This document shows, one piece after another, positions 8,663 to 17,114 of a stretch of 64,000 nucleotides of DNA. The notes beneath the pieces were generated by a model. It saw nothing but the letters and a program-made list of their open reading frames with translations. It ran no database searches and had not been told where the DNA came from. The DNA is from Mycobacterium sp. E3251 (lineage in GTDB: Bacteria > Actinomycetota > Actinomycetes > Mycobacteriales > Mycobacteriaceae). Each line of letters starts with the position of its first letter. Positions within the stretch are counted from its first letter, which is position 1. Position numbers and translations under genes: made by a program. The stretch spans positions 1 through 64,000 of the forward strand of contig NZ_LZJF01000200.1 in NCBI RefSeq assembly GCF_001666835.1, given 5' to 3'.

Positions 8663-9691
8663 CTAGGCGATCGGGAACGGCCAGGGGTTGAAGCGGCAGG
8701 TCTTCCCGTCGGCCTTGACGAAGTCCGGGTCGAACTGGGCGGCGTCGTTGTTCGACGTGGAGAACGTCTGCTGCATCATCACCGGCGCCAGAGCGCCCTG
8801 TTGCTCACACGGCTCGTGGCGGACGTAGCCGATGGCGTGGCCGACCTCGTGGTTGATCACGTATTGGCGATAGGAGCCGATGTCCCCCTCGAACGGGACC
8901 GCCCCACGCACCCAGCGCGCCTCGTTGATGAAGACCCGCGACTGCCGGTCCTTGCCGAATGAGGGGTTGTAGCAGGAGGTCTCGAGCCGGAATTCGTAGC
9001 CACAGCCCTCGCGGACCGTCACCGGCGACACCAGGGAGATCCGGAAGTCGGGTTTAGTCGCGCCGTCCACCCTGACGAAAGCGAACTGCGGATTGTGCGT
9101 CCAGCCTTTGGGATTGGCCAGCGTCTGGTCGACCATCTGCGCGAACGCCTCGTCGCCACCGATCATCGTGGGGTCGATGCCGTCCTCCACCTCGACCGAG
9201 TAGCGAAACACCCGCACGGTGCCCTGACCGATCTGCGTCGTCGTGCCGGGCACCACGTGCCAGGTCTTGTCGCCCGCCTCGGTGAACGGGCCGCCGTCCG
9301 GCAGCGTCCCGGCCGGCAGGTTGGCGTCGAACGCGGCGAGCCCGCGGGGTGGCGCGTCGATGATCGAGGTGCCCACGGCCTCCATCGCCTGCGGACTCTG
9401 GATGGGCTGATTCGCCGTCGGCTTCATCGCGCTGGTGCCGGTCACCGTCTGGTAGACGACCACCGCGGTGAGCACGACCAGAACGGGCAGCGCGTAAGCG
9501 CGCCAGCCGTAGGTGGATACGAACCGTCCCAGCCACGTCTGTTTGCGCCACTGGCGCGGTCGCTCCCGGTCGGCCCGGGTCCGTCCGCCGTCGCGTGCGA
9601 TCGGGTCACGCAGCGCCCGTAGCGGTTCCCGCCACTCGTCCCGCAGCACCGGGACGCGACCGGTGCCGCGCGTAGGCCGCTGGGACGTCAT
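8663..9691 (-). CDS. DUF3152 membrane-anchored protein with metzincin-like motif
   Basis: A 342-residue protein (Rv3207c position). An Arg-rich cytosolic N-terminus of about 60 residues is followed by one transmembrane helix near 65-85 and a large extracytoplasmic domain. That domain contains NHEVGHAIGYVRH, a HExxHxxGxxxH zinc motif close to that of metzincin metalloproteases, and at least three Cys. This is the DUF3152 family. Protease activity is plausible from the motif, but I know of no proof. The gene lies 92 bp upstream of moeZ in the same direction and diverges from the tetR gene at 9891. Confidence 0.8.
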   Translation of the reverse strand: MTSQRPTRGTGRVPVLRDEWREPLRALRDPIARDGGRTRADRERPRQWRKQTWLGRFVSTYGWRAYALPVLVVLTAVVVYQTVTGTSAMKPTANQPIQSPQAMEAVGTSIIDAPPRGLAAFDANLPAGTLPDGGPFTEAGDKTWHVVPGTTTQIGQGTVRVFRYSVEVEDGIDPTMIGGDEAFAQMVDQTLANPKGWTHNPQFAFVRVDGATKPDFRISLVSPVTVREGCGYEFRLETSCYNPSFGKDRQSRVFINEARWVRGAVPFEGDIGSYRQYVINHEVGHAIGYVRHEPCEQQGALAPVMMQQTFSTSNNDAAQFDPDFVKADGKTCRFNPWPFPIA

Positions 9692-9890
9692 TGCCCCAGG
9701 ATTACACAGTCGGCAGCGGGGCCGTCCTTGGCGCGCCCGAATGCTGCGCCCGACACCACTTTCTGCCAGCCACGACGGCGGCGACGACGGTCACCGGGAC
9801 AAGGTGGGTAGTAATGTCTGTCGCAACGAGCCGAGCGCGGCCGGCCAGTGGTGCCGGCGGCCGGTTGCCGACACATCAGATGAGGACTCG

Positions 9891-10577
9891 ATGAGCGAAC
9901 TCGCCAAGGCCGGGGCGCGGCGTGCCGTCAAATCGACCGACCGCAGTCGGCCCGGGGACGGTATCGCGGCTTCGAGCCGGCGCGGCAACCGGTTGCCCCG
10001 GGATGAGCGTCGCGGTCAGCTGCTCATCGTCGCCAGCGACGTCTTCGTCGATCGCGGCTACCACGCGGCCGGCATGGACGAGATCGCCGACCGGGCCGGC
10101 GTCAGCAAACCGGTTCTGTATCAACACTTTTCGAGCAAACTCGAGCTCTACCTGGCCGTGCTCGCCCGGCACGTCGAAAACCTCGTCTCGGGGGTGCAGC
10201 AGGCGCTGAACACCACCACCGACAACCGCCGGCGGCTGCATGCGGCGGTGCAGGCGTTCTTCGACTTCATCGAGCACGACAGCCAGGGTTACCGGCTGAT
10301 CTTCGAGAACGACTACGTCACGGAACCCGAGGTGGCCGCGCAGGTGCGCGTCGCCACCGAATCGTGCATCGACGCGGTGTTCGCCTTGATCAGCGAGGAC
10401 TCGGGGCTCGACCCGCACCGCGCCCGGATGATCGCGGTGGGACTGGTGGGCATCAGCGTCGACTGCGCGCGCTACTGGCTCGACTCCGACCGCCCGATCT
10501 CCAAGGCGGACGCCGTCGAGGGCACCGTCGCGTTCGCCTGGGGCGGGCTGTCACACGTGCCGCTTACTCGCCTTTAG
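9891..10577 (+). CDS. TetR-family transcriptional regulator
   Basis: A 228-residue regulator (Rv3208 position). After a 40-residue basic extension comes a TetR helix-turn-helix: DVFVDRGYHAAGMDEIADRA, then GVSKPVLYQHF. The C-terminal ligand domain is helical. ATG at 9891 follows GAGGACTCG, a modest ribosome binding site. The 199-bp gap upstream is shared with the divergent DUF3152 gene, so a role at that promoter is possible but not shown. The 3' end overlaps the convergent DUF3107 gene by 14 bp. Confidence 0.85.
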   Translation: MSELAKAGARRAVKSTDRSRPGDGIAASSRRGNRLPRDERRGQLLIVASDVFVDRGYHAAGMDEIADRAGVSKPVLYQHFSSKLELYLAVLARHVENLVSGVQQALNTTTDNRRRLHAAVQAFFDFIEHDSQGYRLIFENDYVTEPEVAAQVRVATESCIDAVFALISEDSGLDPHRARMIAVGLVGISVDCARYWLDSDRPISKADAVEGTVAFAWGGLSHVPLTRL

Positions 10578-10839
10578 CGCCCTTGCCGGTGAGCTTTCCG
10601 ACCTCGGCGCCGATGCCGAAGCCGACCCGGCGCGCGTCGGCGGGGCCGATCTCGACGTAGGCGATCTTGCTGGTGTGCACGAGGAAGCGACGTCCCCGCT
10701 CGTCGTTGAGCCTCAACAGGCCCGGTCCCTCACTCAGCGCGGCGCTGACCAGCTCTTCGACTTCGGCCGGCGTCTGCGCACTGGAGAGGACCAGCTCGCG
10801 CGGACTGTCCGTAATACCGATCTTGACCTCCACGGTCAC
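10564..10839 (-). CDS. TB9.4: DUF3107 protein (TB9.4)
   Basis: A 91-residue soluble protein matching the DUF3107 family (Rv3208A, TB9.4). It begins MTVEVKIGITDSPREL and has an alternating beta/alpha pattern with no Cys or membrane segment. On the minus strand a purine-rich stretch (GGAAGGGGTG) lies just before the ATG at 10839. The gene is convergent with the TetR gene, with a 14-bp overlap. The molecular function is unknown. Confidence 0.8.
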   Translation of the reverse strand: MTVEVKIGITDSPRELVLSSAQTPAEVEELVSAALSEGPGLLRLNDERGRRFLVHTSKIAYVEIGPADARRVGFGIGAEVGKLTGKGAKGE

Positions 10840-11021
10840 CCCTTCCGTAGGTATTGAAGTCGACAGACCTGTCAGCTGCAGGCTAGTGGACGCGGCGAGC
10901 CCGCTGCGGCGACAGCCCCCGAAGCGCGGTTCGCGCTCAGCGAAACATCGGTCGCGAGCAGATAACGATTAGCTTGCGACTGAGCCCAGACCCGGGTCCG
11001 CGACCCGGTTCGTGTTTTCAC

Positions 11022-11753
11022 ATGGCTACCTTCGGCCCCATGGGTACCACACTGGCCGATCTCGACGAGGTCCGGGATTACCCCGAAGACCAGACCGACG
11101 AGCTCTACGGGGCCGACGCCTACCCCGAGGGCGACTACACCTGGACCGGCTGGCCGGCCGAGCTTCGCTGGCGTCCGGTCACGGCGATCCTCGGCGCCGT
11201 GGTCGCCATCGGCGCGATCGCGACCGCCGTCATCATCAACAGCGGAGACAGCGCCTCAACCAAGGCCACCGTGGCACCCGCCCCCCAACCGGTGACGTCC
11301 GCGCCGGCGACGACCAGAAGCTCCACCCCGCCCAGCGCCCAGCCCAGCCCCTCACGCACGACGCTGCCGCCCGAAACGGTCACCACCGTGACCACGCCCA
11401 GCGCCGCCCCGAGCCCGGCGCCAACGGGAACGCCCACCGCCGCTCCGCCCCTGACGCTGACGCCCCCGCCTGCCGCGCTGAACCCGCGCACCGTCGTCTA
11501 CAGCGTGACCGGCAGCAAGCAGCTGCTGGACCTGGTGAACATCGTCTACACCGACGGGAGCGGCTACTCCCAGACCGAGTTCAACGTGTCGCTGCCGTGG
11601 ACCAAGGCGGTGATCTTGAGTCCGAGCGTCCAGAACCCATCGGTCGTCGCGACCAGCTTCTACGGCCGGCTCAACTGCTCGATCGTCAACGCCGCCGGTC
11701 AACTGGTGGCCGCGTCGACCACCAACTCGAGCCTGGCGACCTGCACCCGCTGA
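11022..11753 (+). CDS. MmpS-like membrane-anchored protein with Pro/Thr-rich linker
   Basis: A 243-residue protein (Rv3209 position). A short acidic cytosolic N-terminus precedes one transmembrane helix (near residues 52-72). Then comes an approximately 85-residue Pro/Thr/Ser-rich linker and a C-terminal domain starting at RTVVYSVTGSK. That domain resembles the periplasmic domain of MmpS proteins, with two Cys that could pair. No MmpL partner is adjacent. ATG 11022 and ATG 11040 are both possible; neither has a strong ribosome binding site. Two copies of a 45-nt hairpin repeat follow the stop. Confidence 0.7.
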   Translation: MATFGPMGTTLADLDEVRDYPEDQTDELYGADAYPEGDYTWTGWPAELRWRPVTAILGAVVAIGAIATAVIINSGDSASTKATVAPAPQPVTSAPATTRSSTPPSAQPSPSRTTLPPETVTTVTTPSAAPSPAPTGTPTAAPPLTLTPPPAALNPRTVVYSVTGSKQLLDLVNIVYTDGSGYSQTEFNVSLPWTKAVILSPSVQNPSVVATSFYGRLNCSIVNAAGQLVAASTTNSSLATCTR

Positions 11754-11761
11754 TTCCGGTG

Positions 11762-11862
11762 GCCGTGACCCGCAGCGCCCGGCTGCGCCGCGCTTGCGAT
11801 CACGGCTGAGTCCGATGGCCGTGACCCGCAGCGCCCGGCTGCGCCGCGCTTGCGATCACGGC
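11762..11862. repeat. Two tandem copies of a 45-nt hairpin element (terminator-like)
   Basis: Copies lie at 11762-11806 and 11818-11862, with a 56-bp period; the near-identical unit spans 53 bp (11760-11812 and 11816-11868). Each copy has perfectly complementary ends, GCCGTGA and TCACGGC, around a GC-rich core. They fill the gap between two convergent genes, so a bidirectional terminator role fits. A third copy with a changed but still complementary outer stem is at 53416-53460. Confidence 0.85.
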
Positions 11863-11866
11863 TGAG

Positions 11867-12586
11867 TCAGCTCAGACCCAGTTCGTGCATCCGCCGGTCG
11901 TGGGTGTGCTGCAACCGGTCGAAGAACGCGTTGAGCTGGCCGAGGCCCCCGGTTCCCGACATCACCAGGTCGACCAGCTCGTCGTGGTCGGCCAGCAGGT
12001 ACTGAGCCTGCGTGATCGCCTCGCCGAACAGGCGGCGCGACCACAGCGCCAGCCGGCTGCGCTGCTTGCCGCTGGAGGTGACGGCGGCGCGCACCTCTGC
12101 GACGACGAACTGCGAATGCCCCGTCTCGGACAGCGCCGCCCGCACCACGTCGGCGATCTCGTCGGGTAACCCGTCGGCGATCTCCAGGTACAGGTCGGCG
12201 GCCAGCGCGTCGCCGACATAGGTCTTCACCAGGGCCTCCAGCCACGTGCTGGGCATCGTCAGCCGGTGGTAGTTCTCCAGCGCCGAGACGTACTTCGACA
12301 TGGCCTTCACGACGTCGACGCCCCGGCTCTCCAGGGCGTCGCGCAGGAGCTCATAGTGCTGCATCTCGGCGGCGGCCATGCTGGCCATGGAAATCCGTCC
12401 GCGCAGGTCGGGGGCCATCCGCGCCTCGTCGGTGAGCCGATAGAACGCGGCGATCTCGCCGTACGCCAAGACCGCGAACAACTCGTTGACGCCCGGGTGG
12501 TCGGCCGACAGACGCGGGGCGGGCGAATCGTCCACCTGGTCGGCTTCCACTTCGGCTGCTGCGGGCTGGGAAGAGGGCCGGGTCAT
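11867..12586 (-). CDS. Ferritin-like fold protein
   Basis: A 239-residue protein (Rv3210c position). Repeated Glu and ExxH motifs in long helices (EIAAFYRL, AAEMQHYELL, SETGHSQFVV) fit a four-helix ferritin-like bundle with a possible di-iron centre of the MiaE/hydroxylase type. The first 30 residues look disordered. Its reaction is unknown. It is convergent with the MmpS-like gene across the 45-nt hairpin repeats and divergent from rhlE. Confidence 0.72.
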   Translation of the reverse strand: MTRPSSQPAAAEVEADQVDDSPAPRLSADHPGVNELFAVLAYGEIAAFYRLTDEARMAPDLRGRISMASMAAAEMQHYELLRDALESRGVDVVKAMSKYVSALENYHRLTMPSTWLEALVKTYVGDALAADLYLEIADGLPDEIADVVRAALSETGHSQFVVAEVRAAVTSSGKQRSRLALWSRRLFGEAITQAQYLLADHDELVDLVMSGTGGLGQLNAFFDRLQHTHDRRMHELGLS

Positions 12587-12640
12587 GGCAACACTGTAGT
12601 CGGCGGACCTGGCGCTAAATGGGAGCCAGTTGTCGACCAG

Positions 12641-12688
12641 CTATCATGTACGTAGATAGCGGCTGTATTTCTTTGCCAAGCCGCTATC
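12641..12688 (+). promoter_or_regulatory. Overlapping alternative stems upstream of rhlE
   Basis: GATAGCGGCT at 12655-12664 is perfectly complementary to AGCCGCTATC at 12679-12688, with a 14-nt loop. The first five bases of the same arm (GATAG, 12655-12659) can instead pair with CTATC at 12641-12645. The two stems are mutually exclusive, as in attenuator-type leaders, although a protein operator would look similar. The element is about 150 bp before the rhlE start in the 253-bp gap. Confidence 0.45.
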
Positions 12689-12839
12689 GGCGAAATGTGC
12701 GTGCACAGCTGGCCCGCCCAGATTGAGCAGGGGCCCGCGACTCGGCGACGTATTCGGAGTCGGAACTCGTGCGCGCGTGACCGCGACAGAGAAACACCGA
12801 CACAACCCGATACGTCACCGAAAGGCTTACTAACCACGC

Positions 12840-14336
12840 ATGAGCGAACTCACCAGCACAACTGAAATGACCTTTGCCAACCTCGGCGTCCGCGACGAAA
12901 TCGTCCGCGCCCTCGCCGAAAAGGGCATCGAACGCCCCTTCGCCATCCAAGAATTGACCATGCCGCTGGCGCTCGCCGGCGACGACGTGATCGGCCAGGC
13001 CCGCACCGGCATGGGTAAGACCCTCGCCTTTGGCGTCCCGCTGCTGAACCGCATCACGTCCGGAGTCGGCGTGCGGGAGCTCAACGGCACACCACGGGCC
13101 CTGGTCGTGGTGCCGACCCGTGAACTGTGCCTGCAGGTCACCGAGGACCTGGCCGCCGCGGCCAAGTACCTCACCGCCGACGAGGGTCGCCGGCTGTCCG
13201 TCGTCTCGATCTACGGCGGGCGGGCCTACGAGCCGCAGCTCGAGGCGCTGCAGGCCGGCGCCGACGTCGTGGTCGGCACCCCCGGCCGGCTGCTCGACCT
13301 GGCCCAGCAGGGCCACCTGCAGCTGGGCGGGCTGTCCATGCTGGTTCTCGACGAGGCCGACGAGATGCTCGACCTGGGCTTTCTGCCCGACATCGAGCGC
13401 ATCCTGCGCCAGATCCCCGAGGACCGGCAATCCATGCTGTTCTCGGCGACCATGCCGGGCCCGATCATCACGCTGGCCCGCACCTTCATGAACCAGCCCA
13501 CCCACATCCGGGCGGAGGCGCCGCACTCGGCCGCCACGCACGACACCACCGAGCAGTTCGTCTACCGGGCCCACGCGCTGGACAAGGTCGAAATGGTCAG
13601 CCGAATTCTGCAGGCCGAGGGCCGCGGCGCGACGATGATCTTCACCCGCACCAAGCGCACCGCCCAGAAGGTCGCCGACGAGCTGGCCGAGCGCGGCTTC
13701 AAGGTCGGCGCCGTGCACGGCGACCTCGGGCAGATCGCCCGCGAGAAGGCGCTCAAAGCCTTCCGCAGCGGCGACATCGACGTCCTGGTCGCCACGGACG
13801 TGGCCGCCCGCGGCATCGACATCGACGACATCACCCACGTCATCAACTACCAGATCCCCGAGGACGAACAGGCCTACGTGCACCGCATCGGCCGCACCGG
13901 CCGCGCCGGCAAGACGGGTATCGCCGTCACCCTGGTGGACTGGGACGAGCTGCCCCGCTGGTCGATGATCGACAAGGCGCTGGGCCTGGAGACCCCCGAG
14001 CCCGCCGAGACCTACTCGAACTCGCCGCACCTCTACGAAGAGATGGGCATCCCGGCCGGCGCGGGCGGCGCCATCGGCTCGCCGAAGAAGCCGCAGGGCC
14101 AGCGCCGCACCAGCGAGCGCGACGGCCAGAAGGCCGACCGGTCCGGGCGTGCCCGCTCCGGCGCGCCGCGGCGGCGCACCCGCGGCGGCCAGCCCACCAC
14201 CGCACACCCGGGCGGGAATGCCGCGGCCGGCGTCCCCAGCGGCGAAGCCGCCGCGGAAGCTTCCGGTAACGGCGGGACCAGCCGCCGCCGCCGTCGGCGC
14301 CGCAAGCCCGCCGAAGCCGGCGCCAACGCCAGCTGA
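12840..14336 (+). CDS. rhlE: DEAD-box RNA helicase RhlE
   Basis: A 498-residue ATP-dependent RNA helicase (Rv3211). It has a Q motif region (FAIQELTMPLAL), ARTGMGKT (motif I), PTRELC (Ia), LDEADEML (II), SATM (III), ATDVAARGIDI (V) and HRIGRTGRAGK (VI). A basic, Gly/Arg-rich tail of about 90 residues ends in a run of seven arginines and is probably an RNA-binding extension. It is likely involved in RNA unwinding, turnover or ribosome assembly. No strong ribosome binding site precedes the ATG at 12840. The next gene starts 15 bp after the stop, so the two probably form an operon. Confidence 0.93.
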   Translation: MSELTSTTEMTFANLGVRDEIVRALAEKGIERPFAIQELTMPLALAGDDVIGQARTGMGKTLAFGVPLLNRITSGVGVRELNGTPRALVVVPTRELCLQVTEDLAAAAKYLTADEGRRLSVVSIYGGRAYEPQLEALQAGADVVVGTPGRLLDLAQQGHLQLGGLSMLVLDEADEMLDLGFLPDIERILRQIPEDRQSMLFSATMPGPIITLARTFMNQPTHIRAEAPHSAATHDTTEQFVYRAHALDKVEMVSRILQAEGRGATMIFTRTKRTAQKVADELAERGFKVGAVHGDLGQIAREKALKAFRSGDIDVLVATDVAARGIDIDDITHVINYQIPEDEQAYVHRIGRTGRAGKTGIAVTLVDWDELPRWSMIDKALGLETPEPAETYSNSPHLYEEMGIPAGAGGAIGSPKKPQGQRRTSERDGQKADRSGRARSGAPRRRTRGGQPTTAHPGGNAAAGVPSGEAAAEASGNGGTSRRRRRRRKPAEAGANAS

Positions 14337-14351
14337 GTCGCCCGCCCGCGG

Positions 14352-15572
14352 ATGGTCAGACCCGAACGCCGGACCAAGGGCGACGTCTTGGCCGCCGCGG
14401 CAATAGCGGTCGCGGTTGCCGCCGTCGCCTCGCTGATCTGGTGGACCAGCGACGCCCGGGCCACCATCAGCCGGCCGGCCGCCGTCCCGGCGCCCAACCC
14501 GAGCCCGGCCCGGCAGGTCCCGGCCACGCTCAAGGAGCTGTGGACCGCGTCCAGTCCGGCCACCACTGCACCCGTGGCGGTCGGCGGCACAGTCGTCACC
14601 GGCGACGGCCGCCGGGTCGACGGGCGCGACCCCGCCTCGGGCCAGTCCCGATGGAGCTATGAGCGCGACTCCGCCCTGTGCGGGGTCTCCTGGGTGTATC
14701 ACTACGCCGTCGCCGTCTACCGGGACGATCGCGGGTGCGGGCAGGCGAGCACGCTTGACGGGTCCACCGGTCGCCGCGGGCCCGCCCGCAGCGGCTATGC
14801 CGACCCTCATGTGCAGCTGTCCTCCGACGGCACGACGGTGTTGGCGGCCGGCGACACCCGGCTGGAGCTGTGGCGCTCCGACATGGTCCGGATGGTGGCG
14901 TACGGCGAGACGGACGCCCGGGTCAAGCCCTCGGCACGCGGGTTGCACTCCGGCTGCAAGCTGGTCTCGGCGGCGGCCAGCTCCTCGGCCGTGTCGGTAC
15001 TGGAGAGCTGCGTCAACCAGGCCGACCTGCGGCTAGTGCTGCTGCGGCCGGGCAAGGACGACGACGAACCCCAGCAGCACATCGTGGCCGAACCCGGGAT
15101 CACGGCGGATTCGGGCGCTCGGGTGCTGGCCGTCTGGGAAAGCAACACCGCGGTGTACCTGCCGTCCCCGCAGCCGCGGGTGGACGTGATCGACGAGACC
15201 GGCACCACCGTGTCGAGTGCACTGCTGCCAAAGCCGCCGACGAGCCCCGGGGCCGTAACGCACGCGGGCAGCCTGATCACTTGGTGGACCGGCGATTCCG
15301 TCATGGTCTTCCAGACGAACAACCTGTCGCTGCGCTACACGATCGCCGCCGGCTCCACGACGGCGCCGCTGGGACCGGGCGCGATGATGGCGGGCCGCCT
15401 GCTGGTGCCGGTCACCGGCGCGATCGGAGTCTACGACCCGGTCAGCGGCGCCAACGAGCGCTACATCCCGGTCAACCGGGCGCAGAGTACGCCCGGACGG
15501 GCGGTGGTCCCGACCGTCGCGGGGTCCCAGGTGTTCGAGCAGCGGGGCGACACCGTGGCGGCCCTGGGCTGA
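14352..15572 (+). CDS. Membrane-anchored beta-propeller-like protein
   Basis: A 406-residue protein (Rv3212 position). One N-terminal transmembrane helix (about residues 14-35, Ala/Val-rich) anchors an extracytoplasmic domain. Repeating segments such as TVVTGDGRRVDGRDPASGQSRW and GAIGVYDPVSG are typical of PQQ-like or WD-type beta-propellers. Four Cys in the first half (for example LCGVSW and RGCGQA) may form disulfides. No enzymatic motif is evident. It sits 15 bp behind rhlE and ends 7 bp from the convergent ParA-like gene. Confidence 0.75.
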   Translation: MVRPERRTKGDVLAAAAIAVAVAAVASLIWWTSDARATISRPAAVPAPNPSPARQVPATLKELWTASSPATTAPVAVGGTVVTGDGRRVDGRDPASGQSRWSYERDSALCGVSWVYHYAVAVYRDDRGCGQASTLDGSTGRRGPARSGYADPHVQLSSDGTTVLAAGDTRLELWRSDMVRMVAYGETDARVKPSARGLHSGCKLVSAAASSSAVSVLESCVNQADLRLVLLRPGKDDDEPQQHIVAEPGITADSGARVLAVWESNTAVYLPSPQPRVDVIDETGTTVSSALLPKPPTSPGAVTHAGSLITWWTGDSVMVFQTNNLSLRYTIAAGSTTAPLGPGAMMAGRLLVPVTGAIGVYDPVSGANERYIPVNRAQSTPGRAVVPTVAGSQVFEQRGDTVAALG

Positions 15573-15579
15573 CGCCGAA

Positions 15580-16383
15580 CTACACCTCGACGGCGAACGT
15601 CGGCAGCGGCTTGCCGGTCTTCCAGTGCTTGAGCAACGCCTTCGCCAGGTCGGCATAGGCCGACGCGCCCTTGTTCTTGCGCCCCGCCATCACGGACGAT
15701 CCCGACGCGCTGGCCTCGGCGAAGCGCACGGTGCGGGGTATCGGCGGGGCGAGCACCGGCATTTCGTAACGGTCGGCGACGTCGAGCAACACGTCGCGGG
15801 TGTGGGTGGTGCGGGAGTCGTACAGCGTCGGCAGCGCGCCGAGGAGCCGCAGATCCGGGTTGGTGATCTGCTGGACGTCGGCGACCGTGCGCAGGAACTG
15901 GCCGACGCCGCGATGCGCGAGCGTCTCGCACTGCAGCGGCACAATCACCTCGTCGGCGGCGGTCAGTCCGTTGAGGGTGAGCACACCGAGCGACGGTGGG
16001 CAGTCGATGATGACCACGTCGAAGTCGTCGGAGAGCTTGGCCAGCGCGCGTTTGAGCGCGTACTCGCGACCCGCGCGCATCAGCAGCATCGCCTCGGCTC
16101 CCGCCAGGTCGATGTTGGCCGGCAGCAGCGTCATCCCTTCGATGGTCGTGACCAGCGCGGCGCTGGGCTCGACCTCACCGAGCAGCACCTCGTGCACCGA
16201 CACCGGGAGCTTGTCAGGATCCTGGCCGAGCGAGAAGGTCAGGCAGCCCTGCGGATCCAGGTCGACCAGGAGCACGCGTTGTCCCTCGTCGGCCATCGCG
16301 GCGCCCAGCGAGGCGACCGTCGTCGTCTTGGCTACGCCGCCCTTCTGGTTGGCCACTGCCAGTACCCGGGTCTTAGCGGCCAT
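15580..16383 (-). CDS. ParA/Soj-family ATPase
   Basis: A 267-residue MinD/ParA-type ATPase (Rv3213c position). The deviant Walker A motif KGGVAKTT near residues 14-21, DLDPQG (Walker A') and DFDVVIIDCPPSLG (Walker B) are intact. No parB-like gene is adjacent and the main chromosomal parAB locus is elsewhere in mycobacteria, so this is an orphan paralogue that may position some other cargo. It is divergent from the phosphatase gene at 16503. Confidence 0.87.
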   Translation of the reverse strand: MAAKTRVLAVANQKGGVAKTTTVASLGAAMADEGQRVLLVDLDPQGCLTFSLGQDPDKLPVSVHEVLLGEVEPSAALVTTIEGMTLLPANIDLAGAEAMLLMRAGREYALKRALAKLSDDFDVVIIDCPPSLGVLTLNGLTAADEVIVPLQCETLAHRGVGQFLRTVADVQQITNPDLRLLGALPTLYDSRTTHTRDVLLDVADRYEMPVLAPPIPRTVRFAEASASGSSVMAGRKNKGASAYADLAKALLKHWKTGKPLPTFAVEV

Positions 16384-16502
16384 AGGCGCGGCTCTCCCCT
16401 CTGCATTGTCGCCATGCGGTCAACAGTGCCCATCCTGGCACGTTCGCCCGCCGCGCGCTGCGGCCGACGTGCCCGGCATGTCGTCCGGCAGAATCGGTCG
16501 AT

Positions 16503-17114
16503 ATGGGCTTGCACAATCATCGACTGGTCCTCCTCCGCCACGGCGAGACCGAGTGGTCGAAGTCGGGCCAACACACGGGCCGGACCGACCTCGAGCTGAC
16601 CGACACCGGCCGCGTCCAGGCCGAGCTCGCGGGCCGCGTCCTCAGAGAACTGAACCTCACCGACCCGTTGGTGATCAGCAGCCCGCGCATCCGTGCCCTG
16701 ACCACAGCGAAGCTGGCCGGCCTCGCCGTCGACGAGGTCTCTCCCCTGCTCGCCGAATGGGATTACGGCTCCTACGAGGGGCTGACGACCCCGCAGATCC
16801 ACGAAAAGGTGCCCGATTGGCTGGTCTGGACGCACGGCTGTCCCGGTGGCGAGAGCGTGCAGCAGGTCAGCGACCGCGCCGACCGTGCCGTCGCGTTCGC
16901 GCTGGAGCACATGAGCGACCGCGACGTGGTGTTCGTCGGGCACAGCCACTTCTCCCGCTCGGTCATCACCCGCTGGGTGGAGCTGCCGCTCGTCGAGGGC
17001 AGCCGTTTCTGGATGCTGGCCGGCTCCATCGCGGTGTGCGGTTTCGAGCATGGCGTGCGACAGCTCGCCGCCCTGGGATTGACCGCCCAGCCGCAGGCGA
17101 TCAAACCCGGGTGA
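16503..17114 (+). CDS. gpm2: Histidine-phosphatase superfamily enzyme (Gpm2 type)
   Basis: A 203-residue member of the phosphoglycerate mutase/acid phosphatase superfamily (Rv3214). The phosphoacceptor LLRHGETEW lies near residues 9-17, and a second catalytic His is in VFVGHSHFSR. It lacks the extra loops of classical cofactor-dependent mutases. As I recall, the M. tuberculosis orthologue behaves as an acid phosphatase despite its gpm2 name. The stop overlaps the entC start (GTGA), so the two are coupled, and a GNAT acetyltransferase gene continues the operon. Confidence 0.85.
   Translation: MGLHNHRLVLLRHGETEWSKSGQHTGRTDLELTDTGRVQAELAGRVLRELNLTDPLVISSPRIRALTTAKLAGLAVDEVSPLLAEWDYGSYEGLTTPQIHEKVPDWLVWTHGCPGGESVQQVSDRADRAVAFALEHMSDRDVVFVGHSHFSRSVITRWVELPLVEGSRFWMLAGSIAVCGFEHGVRQLAALGLTAQPQAIKPG

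Noticed and set aside
12684..14948. Long minus-strand open frame of 754 codons
   Set aside because: It is antisense to rhlE, which is intact with all helicase motifs. The product has Asp/Gly/His-rich low-complexity sequence typical of shadow frames.
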